The position numbers were made by a program, and so were the translations under genes. A stretch of 64,000 bases of DNA, taken from positions 1 through 64,000 of the forward strand of contig CAZQMV010000004.1 in assembly GCA_964594635.1 (NCBI GenBank), in the 5' to 3' direction. This stretch comes from Berkiella sp964594635. GTDB lineage: Bacteria; Pseudomonadota; Gammaproteobacteria; Berkiellales; Berkiellaceae. Below the pieces are notes generated by a model. It ran no database searches, was not told the origin of the DNA, and saw only the letters and a program-made list of their open reading frames with translations. This document shows positions 17,060 to 26,805 of the stretch, one piece after another (position 1 is the stretch's first letter; each line of letters begins with the position of its first letter).

Positions 17060-18502
17060 TTAGTGGTGGTGACGTGGCGAGTGGCGAGCACTGGTTTTAG
17101 GTTGAGCATCGACTTTCGCTTTTGTTTTTGTACCATGGCTGTGGCCAGGGGTAATTGCCGCACCTGGTTTGGCTTTACCTTTAGCACCGCGAGTCGCTGT
17201 TAATTCAGCAATGGTCGCTTCTAACTTTTCAATACGCTCTTTTAACTCATGAGCGTGGTCATGGTCGTGGTCGTGTGTATGCTCTGCTACACCATTGCCA
17301 TCCGGACCAATCACTTCATAACGATCTGCCGCAGGAACTTGGGCATAGAGCTTGCGGTTGGTTTCTCGGTCTTTTTGATAAAGCTTTTCCATGTCGGCTT
17401 GACTGGTAGCTTGTTCATAACCCTTCAATGCTTGGCGCATTGGCGATTTTAAATTCGTGCTACGGGGTTTTGGATCAAACAATTCATTAATATAAAAACC
17501 CAACTCACGAACACACGCATCCAAAGCGCTTAACACTCGCCAGCCGGTTTTATCATCGCCCGCATATTCTTGCTTATCGGCCCAATCAGTAAACCAACGA
17601 ACAACGGAAGCAAAATAACCATTGTAAGGCGGACGCTTCTTGGCATTTTGATCTTGAACTAAGCGAGCAAACGTCGGTTTATCAAATAATACTGGGCATA
17701 CTTTAAAGTCGATGGCATCAATCAGATCCATCCCACGGCCCATTTCAACAACTTTTAATGCAGCATCATATTCATATGAACGCTTAATCGCACGCTGTAA
17801 CAGTAAGAAAAACTGTAATGGCCAAATCAGAAAACCAATCACTCGATAAAAGAGGTTCGCGGAACGAGCATTTTCTAAGGTATTCACTAAATCCAAGCCC
17901 ATGCCAGCAATGGTACCGCTAATACTGCGACGGTGGTAAATTTTAACCATTTCCATTGCAACCAAGGCTGCCATATGGCGTTGATTTAAGTTCGTATCAT
18001 GAGAGTTTAAAGCACCTGAAGAAAATAAGAGCGCCGCTTTTCCGGGGTTACGCCCTTCCACGGTGACAATTTTAAAATGGTGATCGGTAAAGGTAAGCAA
18101 ACGTGGCATCGGAATATCTTGATGCGCATCACCGTAAACCTTTTTAAAATGCGCATTTAGTTCACAACGAACCTGATTGACGAGCTTGCGAAGATCAGTT
18201 GGGTTATGTTCATCAAATTTGAAATTTTCACGTACTTCTCGGGTTGAGAACATGAATGTATTCATTTCACGGCTAAACCAAAAGTTGACGGCTGTCATAC
18301 CAATGACAGCTAAAGTGGTTTTGGCATAAAGCGGTAAAAATGCTGCTGTGAATGCGAGGCCAAATGACCACATCCACAGGCCACCTGCAATCGCCGCTGA
18401 CATCACAAGAAGGGCAAGAATCGTGTAAAGGTTCGGCAATAACCCACGTAACATGGGATTCTTGCTTGTGCTTGCTTGGGCTAACCAACCAAAATTTAAC
18501 AT
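17060..18502 (-). CDS. M48 (HtpX-like) membrane protein with a degenerate zinc site and a His-rich tail
   Basis: A 480-residue protein built like HtpX: two N-terminal membrane segments (about 22-55 and 57-77), a soluble segment with AALLFSSGALN (about 156-166), then the helix where M48 peptidases have HExxH, here M183-E184-M-V-K187. The glutamate is kept but both zinc-binding histidines are gone. Later RSYEYDAALKV resembles the EYxAD motif with the third ligand, here E244. Two further hydrophobic segments lie around 215-236. The C-terminal about 70 residues hold HTHDHDHDHAH, a coiled coil and a terminal RHHH, suggesting metal binding. It is probably a pseudo-protease; the function is unknown. 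It follows the secreted protein at 18550 by 47 bp on the same strand. Confidence 0.72.
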   Translation of the reverse strand: MLNFGWLAQASTSKNPMLRGLLPNLYTILALLVMSAAIAGGLWMWSFGLAFTAAFLPLYAKTTLAVIGMTAVNFWFSREMNTFMFSTREVRENFKFDEHNPTDLRKLVNQVRCELNAHFKKVYGDAHQDIPMPRLLTFTDHHFKIVTVEGRNPGKAALLFSSGALNSHDTNLNQRHMAALVAMEMVKIYHRRSISGTIAGMGLDLVNTLENARSANLFYRVIGFLIWPLQFFLLLQRAIKRSYEYDAALKVVEMGRGMDLIDAIDFKVCPVLFDKPTFARLVQDQNAKKRPPYNGYFASVVRWFTDWADKQEYAGDDKTGWRVLSALDACVRELGFYINELFDPKPRSTNLKSPMRQALKGYEQATSQADMEKLYQKDRETNRKLYAQVPAADRYEVIGPDGNGVAEHTHDHDHDHAHELKERIEKLEATIAELTATRGAKGKAKPGAAITPGHSHGTKTKAKVDAQPKTSARHSPRHHH

Positions 18503-18549
18503 AAGTTCACCTATTAATGCTAAACGCTAAAACAAACAAAAGATTAGCA

Positions 18550-19491
18550 TTACGCTTGGTAATGTTTACCTAGTGCAAAAAACGTCTCAGGTGCTCTTCC
18601 ATGAAGCTTTGCATGGCTGCTAAGTTTTTCTTGCAAACCAGCCTGTTCCAAAAATTGAAATAAAGTTTTGATCTCAGCTGTCACTGCAGTCTTTGGATGC
18701 TCACGCTCTTGCAGCCATAGCCCCCAAGTGATGTCTTTACCGTCATGCTGAATTTGTGCACCACGATTAGTCATCTCTAAAACACCTCCTTTTTGTGGCA
18801 CAAGATAAGTAGTGCCCGTCAAGGTGTTGGGGAAATTTGCGATTGGAAAATCGATAATTTGTGAAGCGTAGCGCTTTTTCAATTTGTCATAACACCGCTT
18901 TTGTGCTTTTGTTCTACCACCATCATGGGTGGGCGTGTCTTGATAGACCACGACTAAGATGCCACCTTTATCAAGATAATCACGTAGCGTTTTAGCACGT
19001 AAGAAAGCTGTGTTTAAGCGAGTTGTATCTTTATCGTTGGCCACTTCTTGCGAAGCGAGAGATTTATCAATTTTACCATCAGTGACTAAGGGGGTCGGAA
19101 TTTGCGGCGTATGCAAAATCCATAAAGGTAAAATAGCCGCTACGTCGCGCTTATCGATGCTGTCAACTATCTTTTGTTCAATATGGTATTGGATGGGGCT
19201 AAAAAGCGTGCGAACTTCTTTATCGCTTTTACCAATGCGTGTTGCATAGCCATTGACTATCACTTCTTGCCAAAGTGTTTGTGCTGCTTGGTTTAAAGCA
19301 GGATCGGCAATACCGGTTTTTTCATCATTGAGATCATTGGCAATACTCGGCTGGAGGCGGTAAAAAAGCGCAGCCTTGGCACAACCACAACCGTGGCTAT
19401 ACGCGCTGGTGAGCCATCCACAGAGAAATAAGCCGAACACAAGGTTCAGAAAGACACGCAGGCTTAGGCAACTTGGATGTGAGTTAGGCAT
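18550..19491 (-). CDS. Secreted hypothetical protein
   Basis: I do not recognise this 313-residue protein. It has a clear signal peptide (hydrophobic core about residues 11-29, likely cleavage near TSAYS/HG) and a mature N-terminus with the pair GCGC, which could bind metal or form a disulfide. The middle contains a strand-rich segment LDKGGILVVVYQDTPTHDGG. It lies 47 bp upstream of the degenerate HtpX-like gene, and the pair is probably one operon, so it may be the periplasmic partner of that membrane protein. Confidence 0.7.
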   Translation of the reverse strand: MPNSHPSCLSLRVFLNLVFGLFLCGWLTSAYSHGCGCAKAALFYRLQPSIANDLNDEKTGIADPALNQAAQTLWQEVIVNGYATRIGKSDKEVRTLFSPIQYHIEQKIVDSIDKRDVAAILPLWILHTPQIPTPLVTDGKIDKSLASQEVANDKDTTRLNTAFLRAKTLRDYLDKGGILVVVYQDTPTHDGGRTKAQKRCYDKLKKRYASQIIDFPIANFPNTLTGTTYLVPQKGGVLEMTNRGAQIQHDGKDITWGLWLQEREHPKTAVTAEIKTLFQFLEQAGLQEKLSSHAKLHGRAPETFFALGKHYQA

Positions 19492-19566
19492 ATGAGATAT
19501 ACTTTGTTACCGAAAGTGGCCCATTCTATGCGAAATAAAATGATTTGTCCTACTTATTTTTGAGTA

Positions 19567-20274
19567 TTAAGCACATTCGATTGCGACTTGTTCTTTTAGC
19601 AAACGCTGATAAAGCCCTGCGATATAATGACAGGAAATCGTATTTTGCTGCCAAGGAATATCGATGACAGGAAAAGATACCATAGCGTTTAGATAGCCCA
19701 CCGTATCAGCTAATGACACCTTACTGTGCGGCGTCTCATTAACGACTAAAGCGGCTATTTCTACGCCTTCACTTTCTAACACTTTCAATGCAGTGAGTGT
19801 GTGACTTAACGCTCCTAGGTAAGAGCCTGTCACAACAATACAGCGGTAATTTAAGATTTTTATCCATTCTAGATTTGTGAAGCGCCCTTTAATCGGCGAC
19901 ATGAGGCCACCAACGCCTTCGATTAAATGTTGTGCCCCCTGACTTTGTGCAAACCTCTTCTGCTCACGGCAATATTGCATGAGTGATTGAATATCAATCT
20001 CGCGATTCTCAGCAATTGCCGCCATATCTGGAGTGAGTGGCAACGTAAAACGCCAGGGAGACACAGCCTCGATATTCGCTTCATTGATGTCTAGCCCAGC
20101 TGCTTTTAATAGAAGACCCGTATCACTTTGTTCAATCTCATCTGACCAGCCTGAAATAATCGGCTTGCTTGGAAAAAACGGAATTTTTTGACTTTTAGCA
20201 TAACGAACCAGCGCTTGACTAATGAATGTTTTTCCTATTTCTGTGCCAGTTGCGGTTACAAAAAATCCTGTCAT
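19567..20274 (-). CDS. bioD: Dethiobiotin synthetase BioD
   Basis: The enzyme closes the ureido ring of dethiobiotin from 7,8-diaminopelargonate, CO2 and ATP. The 235-residue protein begins MTGFFVTATGTEIGKTFIS, containing the P-loop GTEIGKT, has the switch-like LIEGVGGLMSPI (about 114-125), and the later ALVVNE. Length and motifs fit BioD. It is divergent from bioA with only 34 bp between the start codons. No other bio genes are in the window. Confidence 0.95.
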   Translation of the reverse strand: MTGFFVTATGTEIGKTFISQALVRYAKSQKIPFFPSKPIISGWSDEIEQSDTGLLLKAAGLDINEANIEAVSPWRFTLPLTPDMAAIAENREIDIQSLMQYCREQKRFAQSQGAQHLIEGVGGLMSPIKGRFTNLEWIKILNYRCIVVTGSYLGALSHTLTALKVLESEGVEIAALVVNETPHSKVSLADTVGYLNAMVSFPVIDIPWQQNTISCHYIAGLYQRLLKEQVAIECA

Positions 20275-20308
20275 ACTCTACTCTTTTTATTTTGGTCAAC
20301 ATAGTATC

Positions 20309-21580
20309 ATGAATGCAAATGCTACCGTATGGCTTCCTTATGCGCAAATGCAAACCACTCTGGCACCTTTTGAAGTGCAAAGCACGCAGGGCTCAAAACT
20401 GATTCTAAAAAATGGCCAAACACTGATTGATGGTGTGGCCTCTTGGTGGACTGCTTGTCATGGATATAATCATCCACATATTGTTAAAGCAATCCAAGAT
20501 CAAGCTGCCCTTTTACCGCATGTGATGATGGGCGGATTAATTCACCCTCAGGTAACACGTTTAGCCAATCGATTGGCTGCATTATTACCTGGCACTTTAG
20601 ATCACGTTTTTTTTAGTGAATCCGGATCAGTCGCCGTTGAAATTGCAATGAAAATGGCATTGCAATTTTGGATGAATCACCATCAACCTAACAAACATCG
20701 CTTTATTTGTTTTCAGAACGGCTATCATGGTGATACGTTTTTTACCATGTCAGTGTGCGATCCTGTTGAAGGCATGCACCAACTCTTTCATCGTGTATTA
20801 CCTACTCAGCATTGCCAACCACTGCCCACAAGCGATGCTTTATTAGAACAATTTGAGCAATGGTTGAAAGAAAATGCGCATGAATGTGCTGGAGTGTTAA
20901 TTGAGCCTTTAGTGCAAGGTGCATCTGGAATGAAAATGCACAGTCCGCAAACATTGCGTTCTATTATTGAACTTTGCCAACAACACCAAATCCTCGTTAT
21001 TGTTGATGAGATCTTCACCGGTTTTGCGCGTACGGGCACTTTGTTTGCCATTCTTCAAGCCAATGTTGTCCCTGATATCATTTGCCTTGGCAAAGCACTC
21101 ACTGGCGGCACTTTACCGCTGGCTGCAACTATTGCCAACCAATCTATTTATCAAGCTTTTTTAGGTGAGGAACAAGGCAAAGCGCTGATGCATGGGACCA
21201 CTTTTATGGGGAATGCACTTGGTTGTGCAGCTGCCAATGCTTCTCTTGATCTATTTGAAAATGAACCACGCTTATCTCAAGTGGCGGCCATTGAAAAGCA
21301 ACTTTGCGCTGCATTTACTGCCTTACAAGAAGTGCCTGGTGTGACAGCCGTTCGCATTAAAGGTGCTATCGGGGCAATTGAATTAGCGCGTGCGTTAACG
21401 CCATCAGAAATGAATTGGTTTAAAGAACAATGCGTTATTGAAGGCATTTGGTGCCGCCCTATCCAGAATGTGGTGTACACCACGCCGTCTTTGACAATTT
21501 CACAAGGTGAACTTCAGATGTTGACAAAGATTATCGTCAAGCAGGTCATCGCATGGTCTACCCTTTTTTACCATGCGTAG
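20309..21580 (+). CDS. bioA: Adenosylmethionine-8-amino-7-oxononanoate aminotransferase BioA
   Basis: A PLP-dependent class III aminotransferase that makes 7,8-diaminopelargonate, the substrate of the neighbouring BioD. From ATG 20309 it is 423 residues, the family length. Key segments are GVASWWTACHGYNHP (about 44-58), the phosphate-binding FSESGSVAVEIA, VDEIFTGFARTG around the PLP-ring aspartate, and KALTGGTLPLAAT with the Schiff-base lysine. An upstream in-frame ATG at 20222 would run into bioD and is rejected. Confidence 0.96.
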   Translation: MNANATVWLPYAQMQTTLAPFEVQSTQGSKLILKNGQTLIDGVASWWTACHGYNHPHIVKAIQDQAALLPHVMMGGLIHPQVTRLANRLAALLPGTLDHVFFSESGSVAVEIAMKMALQFWMNHHQPNKHRFICFQNGYHGDTFFTMSVCDPVEGMHQLFHRVLPTQHCQPLPTSDALLEQFEQWLKENAHECAGVLIEPLVQGASGMKMHSPQTLRSIIELCQQHQILVIVDEIFTGFARTGTLFAILQANVVPDIICLGKALTGGTLPLAATIANQSIYQAFLGEEQGKALMHGTTFMGNALGCAAANASLDLFENEPRLSQVAAIEKQLCAAFTALQEVPGVTAVRIKGAIGAIELARALTPSEMNWFKEQCVIEGIWCRPIQNVVYTTPSLTISQGELQMLTKIIVKQVIAWSTLFYHA

Positions 21581-21625
21581 TATACTCTCGGTTCAAAATG
21601 AGTTGTTACCAGGAATTATAATACG

Positions 21626-23929
21626 ATGCTAGATATTGCAAAACGCATTGCCGAGGAATTAGCCGTTGCCCCCGCCCAAGCGAAGGCAGCGATCCAACTC
21701 TTGGATGAGGGAGCAACCGTACCCTTTATCGCCAGATATCGAAAAGAGGTGACTAACGGTCTGGATGATACGCAACTGCGTAATTTGCAAGAACGTTTGC
21801 TTTACATACGTGAATTAGAAGATCGTCGTGATACCATTTTAAAGAGTATTACTGAGCAAAATAAACTCACACCAGAACTTGCTGCGCTGATTCAAGAAGC
21901 CGATAGCAAAGTGCGTTTAGAAGATCTGTATCGACCCTATAAACCTAAACGTCGCACCAAAGGACAAATTGCTATTGAAGCAGGTCTTGAAGGTTTGGCA
22001 GACGCTTTATTTAACGATCCAACGCTCTCGCCCGAAGAAACAGCTCTCCCTTATGTCGATGCAGATAAAGGCGTCAAAGATAGTAAAGAAGCGCTCGAAG
22101 GGGCACGCTATATTCTGATGGAACGTTTTGCCGATGATGCGGAATTGATTGGTAAGTGTCGTACTTATATGGAAGAGCATGCGTTATTGCAAAGCAAACT
22201 GATTGAAGGCAAAGAAGCAACCGCGCAAAAATTTCTCGATTACTTTGCCCACAGCGAAGCGTGGAAAAAAACGCCTTCACATCGTGCCTTGGCAATGTTT
22301 CGTGGTAAGCGTGAAGGGTTTTTACAGCTCGCATTAGTATTACCAGAAGAGTTAGAAAATCCCACCGCAATTTGTGCACCTCAGCAAATGGTTGCTAATC
22401 AATTTCAGATCATGGCTAAAGGGCGCAATGCAGATACCTGGTTATTAGAAGTCGTGCGTTTTACCTGGCGTGTTAAAATTCAAACCCATTTGGAAACAGA
22501 ATTATTAACCACTTTGCGTGAAAAAGCTGAAGAAGAAGCCATTGGCGTTTTCAAACATAATTTACATGATTTATTAATGGCAGCTCCTGCTGGCCCCCAA
22601 ACTGTCCTTGGCTTAGATCCTGGCATTCGTACTGGCGTTAAAGTTGCAGTCGTCGATAAGACGGGTAAATTGCTCGCCACGGAAACCATCTATCCGCATA
22701 TGCCTCGTCAGCAATGGAAAGAATCTTTAGCTTCTTTGCATAAACTGATCACCCAATATCAAGTGCAATTGGTCAGCATTGGCAATGGTACTGCTTCGCG
22801 TGAAACCGAGAAGCTAGTGGAAGATTATTGCAAACTATTTCCTGATCAGAAAATTACCAAAGTCGTCACTTCTGAAGCTGGCGCCTCTGTTTACTCTGCA
22901 TCAGAACTTGCAGCGAAGGAATTTCCCGATCTCGATGTTTCCTTGCGCGGTGCAGTTTCAATTGCAAGACGCGTTCAAGATCCACTCGCTGAATTGGTAA
23001 AAATTGATCCCAAAGCGATTGGCGTGGGTCAATATCAACACGATGTTAACCAAACCAAATTAGCGCGTACCTTAGATGCGGTGGTTGAAGATGCTGTGAA
23101 CGCGGTGGGTGTTGATTTAAATACAGCCTCCTTGCCTTTACTAACGCATGTTGCCGGCCTCAACCAGCAAATTGCAACGAATATTATTCAATTTCGTGAT
23201 GAAAAAGGTTCTTTTAAAAATCGCGATCAACTAAAGAAGGTGCCACGTTTGGGTGATAAAGCCTTTGAGCAGGCCGCAGGCTTTTTAAAAATTATGGGTG
23301 GTGACAATCCCCTTGATGCTTCAGCAGTTCATCCTGAATCCTACCCTTTAGTCGAATCGATACTGTCAAAATCAGGCCGTGGGCTTCAAGATATTATTGG
23401 CAACAACAGTTTCTTGCATACTTTGGATCCGAAAGAATTTGTGAATGATAAAATCGGATTGCCTACTGTCGTTGATATTTTAAAAGAATTAGAAAAGCCC
23501 GGTCGCGATCCACGCGCTAGTTTTCGCACAGCTCAATTCCAAGAAGGTGTTGAAACACTCGATGATTTGAAACCCGGCATGATCTTAGAAGGGATTATTA
23601 CCAACGTTGCCAATTTTGGTGCATTTGTTGATATTGGTGTTCATCAAGATGGTTTGGTTCATATTTCTGCTTTATCAAATCAATTTGTCAAAGATCCTCG
23701 CGAAGTCGTTAAGGCAGGCCAAATTGTTAAAGTTAAAGTGCTTGAAGTAGATAAAGATAGAAAGCGAATTAGTTTAACCATGCGCTTGGAAGAAAGGCCA
23801 ACTGAGCAAGCGCCGAAACAATCCACAAACAGAAATCAAAAGGTACGTGTTCCTCAACTTGCCCCACAAGCAAGTTCATTAGCACTCGCCTTTCAAGCGG
23901 CATTTGATAAATCAACTAAGACAAAATAG
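21626..23929 (+). CDS. tex: Tex family RNA-binding transcription accessory protein
   Basis: A 767-residue cytosolic protein. An N-terminal helical domain (ATVPFIARYRKEVTNGLDD near residue 30) is followed by the YqgF/RuvC-like domain (VLGLDPGIRTGVKVAVVD, about 327-345), helix-hairpin-helix motifs (FKNRDQLKKVPRLGDKAFE) and a C-terminal S1 domain (ILEGIITNVANFGAFVDIG, about 653-671). The order matches Tex/YhgF, which binds nucleic acid and elongating RNA polymerase. The next gene starts 7 bp downstream, so they form an operon. Confidence 0.96.
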   Translation: MLDIAKRIAEELAVAPAQAKAAIQLLDEGATVPFIARYRKEVTNGLDDTQLRNLQERLLYIRELEDRRDTILKSITEQNKLTPELAALIQEADSKVRLEDLYRPYKPKRRTKGQIAIEAGLEGLADALFNDPTLSPEETALPYVDADKGVKDSKEALEGARYILMERFADDAELIGKCRTYMEEHALLQSKLIEGKEATAQKFLDYFAHSEAWKKTPSHRALAMFRGKREGFLQLALVLPEELENPTAICAPQQMVANQFQIMAKGRNADTWLLEVVRFTWRVKIQTHLETELLTTLREKAEEEAIGVFKHNLHDLLMAAPAGPQTVLGLDPGIRTGVKVAVVDKTGKLLATETIYPHMPRQQWKESLASLHKLITQYQVQLVSIGNGTASRETEKLVEDYCKLFPDQKITKVVTSEAGASVYSASELAAKEFPDLDVSLRGAVSIARRVQDPLAELVKIDPKAIGVGQYQHDVNQTKLARTLDAVVEDAVNAVGVDLNTASLPLLTHVAGLNQQIATNIIQFRDEKGSFKNRDQLKKVPRLGDKAFEQAAGFLKIMGGDNPLDASAVHPESYPLVESILSKSGRGLQDIIGNNSFLHTLDPKEFVNDKIGLPTVVDILKELEKPGRDPRASFRTAQFQEGVETLDDLKPGMILEGIITNVANFGAFVDIGVHQDGLVHISALSNQFVKDPREVVKAGQIVKVKVLEVDKDRKRISLTMRLEERPTEQAPKQSTNRNQKVRVPQLAPQASSLALAFQAAFDKSTKTK

Positions 23930-23936
23930 TTGACAC

Positions 23937-24713
23937 ATGCAAGACTTCTGGTTAGCAGCGCAAAAACGGTTTGATAACAATCTAGATCATCTCATTTCGC
24001 GCCTCTCTCTTAAATGGAATATCCTCCAGCAGAAAATGCTGGTGGATATTCCACACAACGCACAACAGCTTTACACCATACATTCACAATTAATCAGAAA
24101 TCGTCTTTTTAATACCATTGAAAAAATGAACAACAATCTTGAAAAACGTTGGGCATTCTTCAAGGTGAATTCGACAAGATTTTCTGACTCCGTCATACTC
24201 TTTTTGCAAAATCGTTGGCGGAAATTGCAACCTCGATTAGATAGTTTTGTCACAACCTCTTTCGCTATTTCGACTGCGACTTCCACTTTACATTTAACCG
24301 TACAAATCACACCTATCTTGTTGTCAGCGCTCACTATATTAGCAACCGCCCCCATGCTGAATGCAATATTGCCCGAATTTTTGTTCAATTCGACTGTGCT
24401 TTTTTTTATTATGGTGGCAATTTCTGCTTATGCAGGTTACAGTAAGTTCAAAGAATTAGAGACACGCGAAACACTTGATGGTGATATTAAAGTGAATAAA
24501 GAGGAGAATAAAAAACTTCGCCGCAAAGTAAAAAGCCTTAAAAAACGGCTTCACAACCTTGAAGAGATCATTAATCCTACTCCCCATATACCACCCAGCT
24601 TTGTACCCTTAAGCGATAACGAACGTCAGTCACTCACCAAATCTGCCCCTCCTATTCTCGTAACCCCTATCGAGACTTTGACGACTAGGCAAGACAGCAC
24701 GCTTAAGCGATAA
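23937..24713 (+). CDS. Hypothetical inner-membrane protein with coiled coil
   Basis: A 258-residue protein I do not recognise. Residues 1-100 are amphipathic and helical, two hydrophobic segments follow (about 118-140 and 145-165), and a highly charged coiled coil (about 172-215: KEENKKLRRKVKSLKKRL) leads to a Pro/Ser/Thr-rich tail. It starts 7 bp after tex and ends 33 bp before priA, so it is probably co-transcribed with both. No function can be inferred. Confidence 0.62.
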   Translation: MQDFWLAAQKRFDNNLDHLISRLSLKWNILQQKMLVDIPHNAQQLYTIHSQLIRNRLFNTIEKMNNNLEKRWAFFKVNSTRFSDSVILFLQNRWRKLQPRLDSFVTTSFAISTATSTLHLTVQITPILLSALTILATAPMLNAILPEFLFNSTVLFFIMVAISAYAGYSKFKELETRETLDGDIKVNKEENKKLRRKVKSLKKRLHNLEEIINPTPHIPPSFVPLSDNERQSLTKSAPPILVTPIETLTTRQDSTLKR

Positions 24714-24746
24714 TCTACATTACAAAGAATGTTGGAAGTTTAACTC

Positions 24747-26744
24747 ATGAAAACGGAAACGATGATCTATCAGGTAGCGCTGAATGTTCCGCTTCGCCGC
24801 CTGTTTGATTATCTGCCTCCGGAAAATCAGACCATTCCCCTCACACGGGGCACCCGAGTCATGGTACCTTTTGGCCGGCAAACCCTCGCAGGGATCATTT
24901 TAGGTCAAACTCATGGATCTGATTTATTGCCAAGTCAACTAAAAGCCATCGCAAGCGTTTGTGATAATGAACCTTTATTCTCTGATGCCTTGTGCACCTT
25001 TATTGAAAAAACGGCAGCCTATTATCATCATCCTATCGGAGAAGTGGCTTTTTGTGGTGCCCCCAGTTTATTGCGCCAAGGAAAAGCGATACCGACACTT
25101 GCCGTCACCGCACCTTCTATCGAAACACCTGCAACGCTTACTTTAAATGAAGAGCAACAACTGGCCTTAGATTCCATTCTTAATAACTTAGAACAATTTC
25201 AAGCTTTTCTACTCGAAGGCATCACAGGTAGCGGAAAAACAGAAATCTATTTACGCGCAACACAAATGGTCGCAAAGGCAAATCGTCAAATTCTCATTTT
25301 AGTGCCGGAAATTTCGCTCACCCCACAAACCCAAGAACGCTTTATTGCCAGGTTCGGTGAAGCCGTGATTTGTTATCACTCGCGTATGACACCTAAAGAA
25401 CGCTTTGTCGCTTGGTTAAAAGTGCAACAAGGTGCAGCAAATATCGTCATCGGCACCCGCTCAAGTATTTTCTTACCTTTTACCCGTTTGGGTTTGATTG
25501 TTGTCGATGAAGAGCATGATGCTTCTTTTAAGCAACAAGAAGGATTTCGTTATTCTGCGCGAGATATGGCAGTCATGCGCGCTAAATTATCTCATTGTCC
25601 TATTGTGCTAGGATCGGCAACGCCTGCTTTTGAAAGTTTATTCAATGCAAAAGTCGGAAAATACCAACACCTGACATTAACCCATCGCGCAATACAGGCT
25701 CAGCTTCCCACTATCACCCATTTAGACATTCGCCATAATAAATTAGAGGGAGGGTTGTCCGCGCAATTAATCACTCGGATTGAAAGCCACCTTAAACAAC
25801 AAGGGCAAGTGCTGTTATTTATTAATCGTCGCGGCTTTGCGCCCACTTATCTTTGTTACGGCTGTGGTTGGATGGCTGAGTGTCCGTCATGCGATTCGCG
25901 TTTAACTTACCATCAACGCAAGAATGCTCTGGTTTGCCACCATTGCACCTATCAATCTGCCGTCGTTAAAGCTTGTCCTTCTTGCAAAAGCGAAGATCTG
26001 CATCCCATTGGGCAAGGCACCGAGCAAATCGAAGAAACCCTTGCTAAGCGTTTTAGTGATATCAAGATAGCGAGAATCGATAGTGATGCAACGCGCAAAA
26101 AGGGCAGCTTAGAAGCGCTGCTGCATCAAGCGCACCATAAGCAAGTCCCTTTATTAATTGGCACCCAAATGCTGGCTAAGGGACATCATTTTCCACATTT
26201 GACCCTTGTGGCCATTATCGATGCCGATGGCGGATTATTCAGTGCGGACTTTCGCGCTGTCGAAAGAATGGCACAACTGCTGATCCAAGTCGCAGGGCGT
26301 GCAGGACGCGTTCATGAAGCAGGGGAAGTTGTTATCCAAACCTGCTTTCCCGAACACCCTCTACTGACGCAGATCCGTAATCAAAACTATCAAAAATTAG
26401 CAGAGTCACTCTTAGATGAGCGCCAAAAATGCAAATTACCTCCCTTTGCACATTTGGCTTTGATCCGCGCGCACGCAAGCAACCCTTCACATCCTGAACA
26501 GCTCTTAACCCATGTTCAGCAAACCTTAGCAACCCTTGATCTCAAAGAAGTGCAAATCTTAGGCCCTGTCCCTGCCCCTATGTACCGACGCCAAGGAAAC
26601 TATCGCTATCAATTGCTGATCCAGGCCGTTGATCGTAAACCGCTTCATCATGTTTTAAGTTATTCAACATCTATCTTAGAGAAATCGACACTTGCAAAAC
26701 GGGTTCGTTGGTCATTAGATGTGGATCCGCTGGAAATGTTTTAG
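24747..26744 (+). CDS. priA: Primosomal protein N' (PriA helicase)
   Basis: This helicase restarts collapsed replication forks by loading the primosome. The 665-residue protein has the N-terminal 3'-DNA-binding region (MIYQVALNVPLRRLFDY), Walker A GITGSGKTEIYL (about 155-166), the DEEH box VVDEEHDASFKQQEGFRY, zinc-ribbon cysteines (CYGCGWMAECPSC, CHHC, CPSC; about 370-415) and helicase motifs V/VI (QMLAKGHHFP, QVAGRAGR). It is shorter than E. coli PriA (732) but complete in domains. Confidence 0.96.
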   Translation: MKTETMIYQVALNVPLRRLFDYLPPENQTIPLTRGTRVMVPFGRQTLAGIILGQTHGSDLLPSQLKAIASVCDNEPLFSDALCTFIEKTAAYYHHPIGEVAFCGAPSLLRQGKAIPTLAVTAPSIETPATLTLNEEQQLALDSILNNLEQFQAFLLEGITGSGKTEIYLRATQMVAKANRQILILVPEISLTPQTQERFIARFGEAVICYHSRMTPKERFVAWLKVQQGAANIVIGTRSSIFLPFTRLGLIVVDEEHDASFKQQEGFRYSARDMAVMRAKLSHCPIVLGSATPAFESLFNAKVGKYQHLTLTHRAIQAQLPTITHLDIRHNKLEGGLSAQLITRIESHLKQQGQVLLFINRRGFAPTYLCYGCGWMAECPSCDSRLTYHQRKNALVCHHCTYQSAVVKACPSCKSEDLHPIGQGTEQIEETLAKRFSDIKIARIDSDATRKKGSLEALLHQAHHKQVPLLIGTQMLAKGHHFPHLTLVAIIDADGGLFSADFRAVERMAQLLIQVAGRAGRVHEAGEVVIQTCFPEHPLLTQIRNQNYQKLAESLLDERQKCKLPPFAHLALIRAHASNPSHPEQLLTHVQQTLATLDLKEVQILGPVPAPMYRRQGNYRYQLLIQAVDRKPLHHVLSYSTSILEKSTLAKRVRWSLDVDPLEMF

Positions 26745-26805
26745 AATATTTGGCTTCAGGAACCTATAATCAATCTTATGGATAATAAAAGAGCAAAAGC
26801 CAATC

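Noticed and set aside
20222..20308. Longer N-terminus of bioA starting at 20222
   Set aside because: It would overlap bioD antisense by about 50 bp and adds a sequence unlike BioA; ATG 20309 gives the family length.
20275..20308. BirA operator between bioD and bioA
   Set aside because: Only TTGGTCAAC is faintly reminiscent; no two-arm palindrome with the right spacing.
24071..24388. Minus-strand frame opposite the hypothetical gene after tex
   Set aside because: It is an antisense shadow of a frame with clear membrane and coiled-coil pattern in the tex-priA operon.
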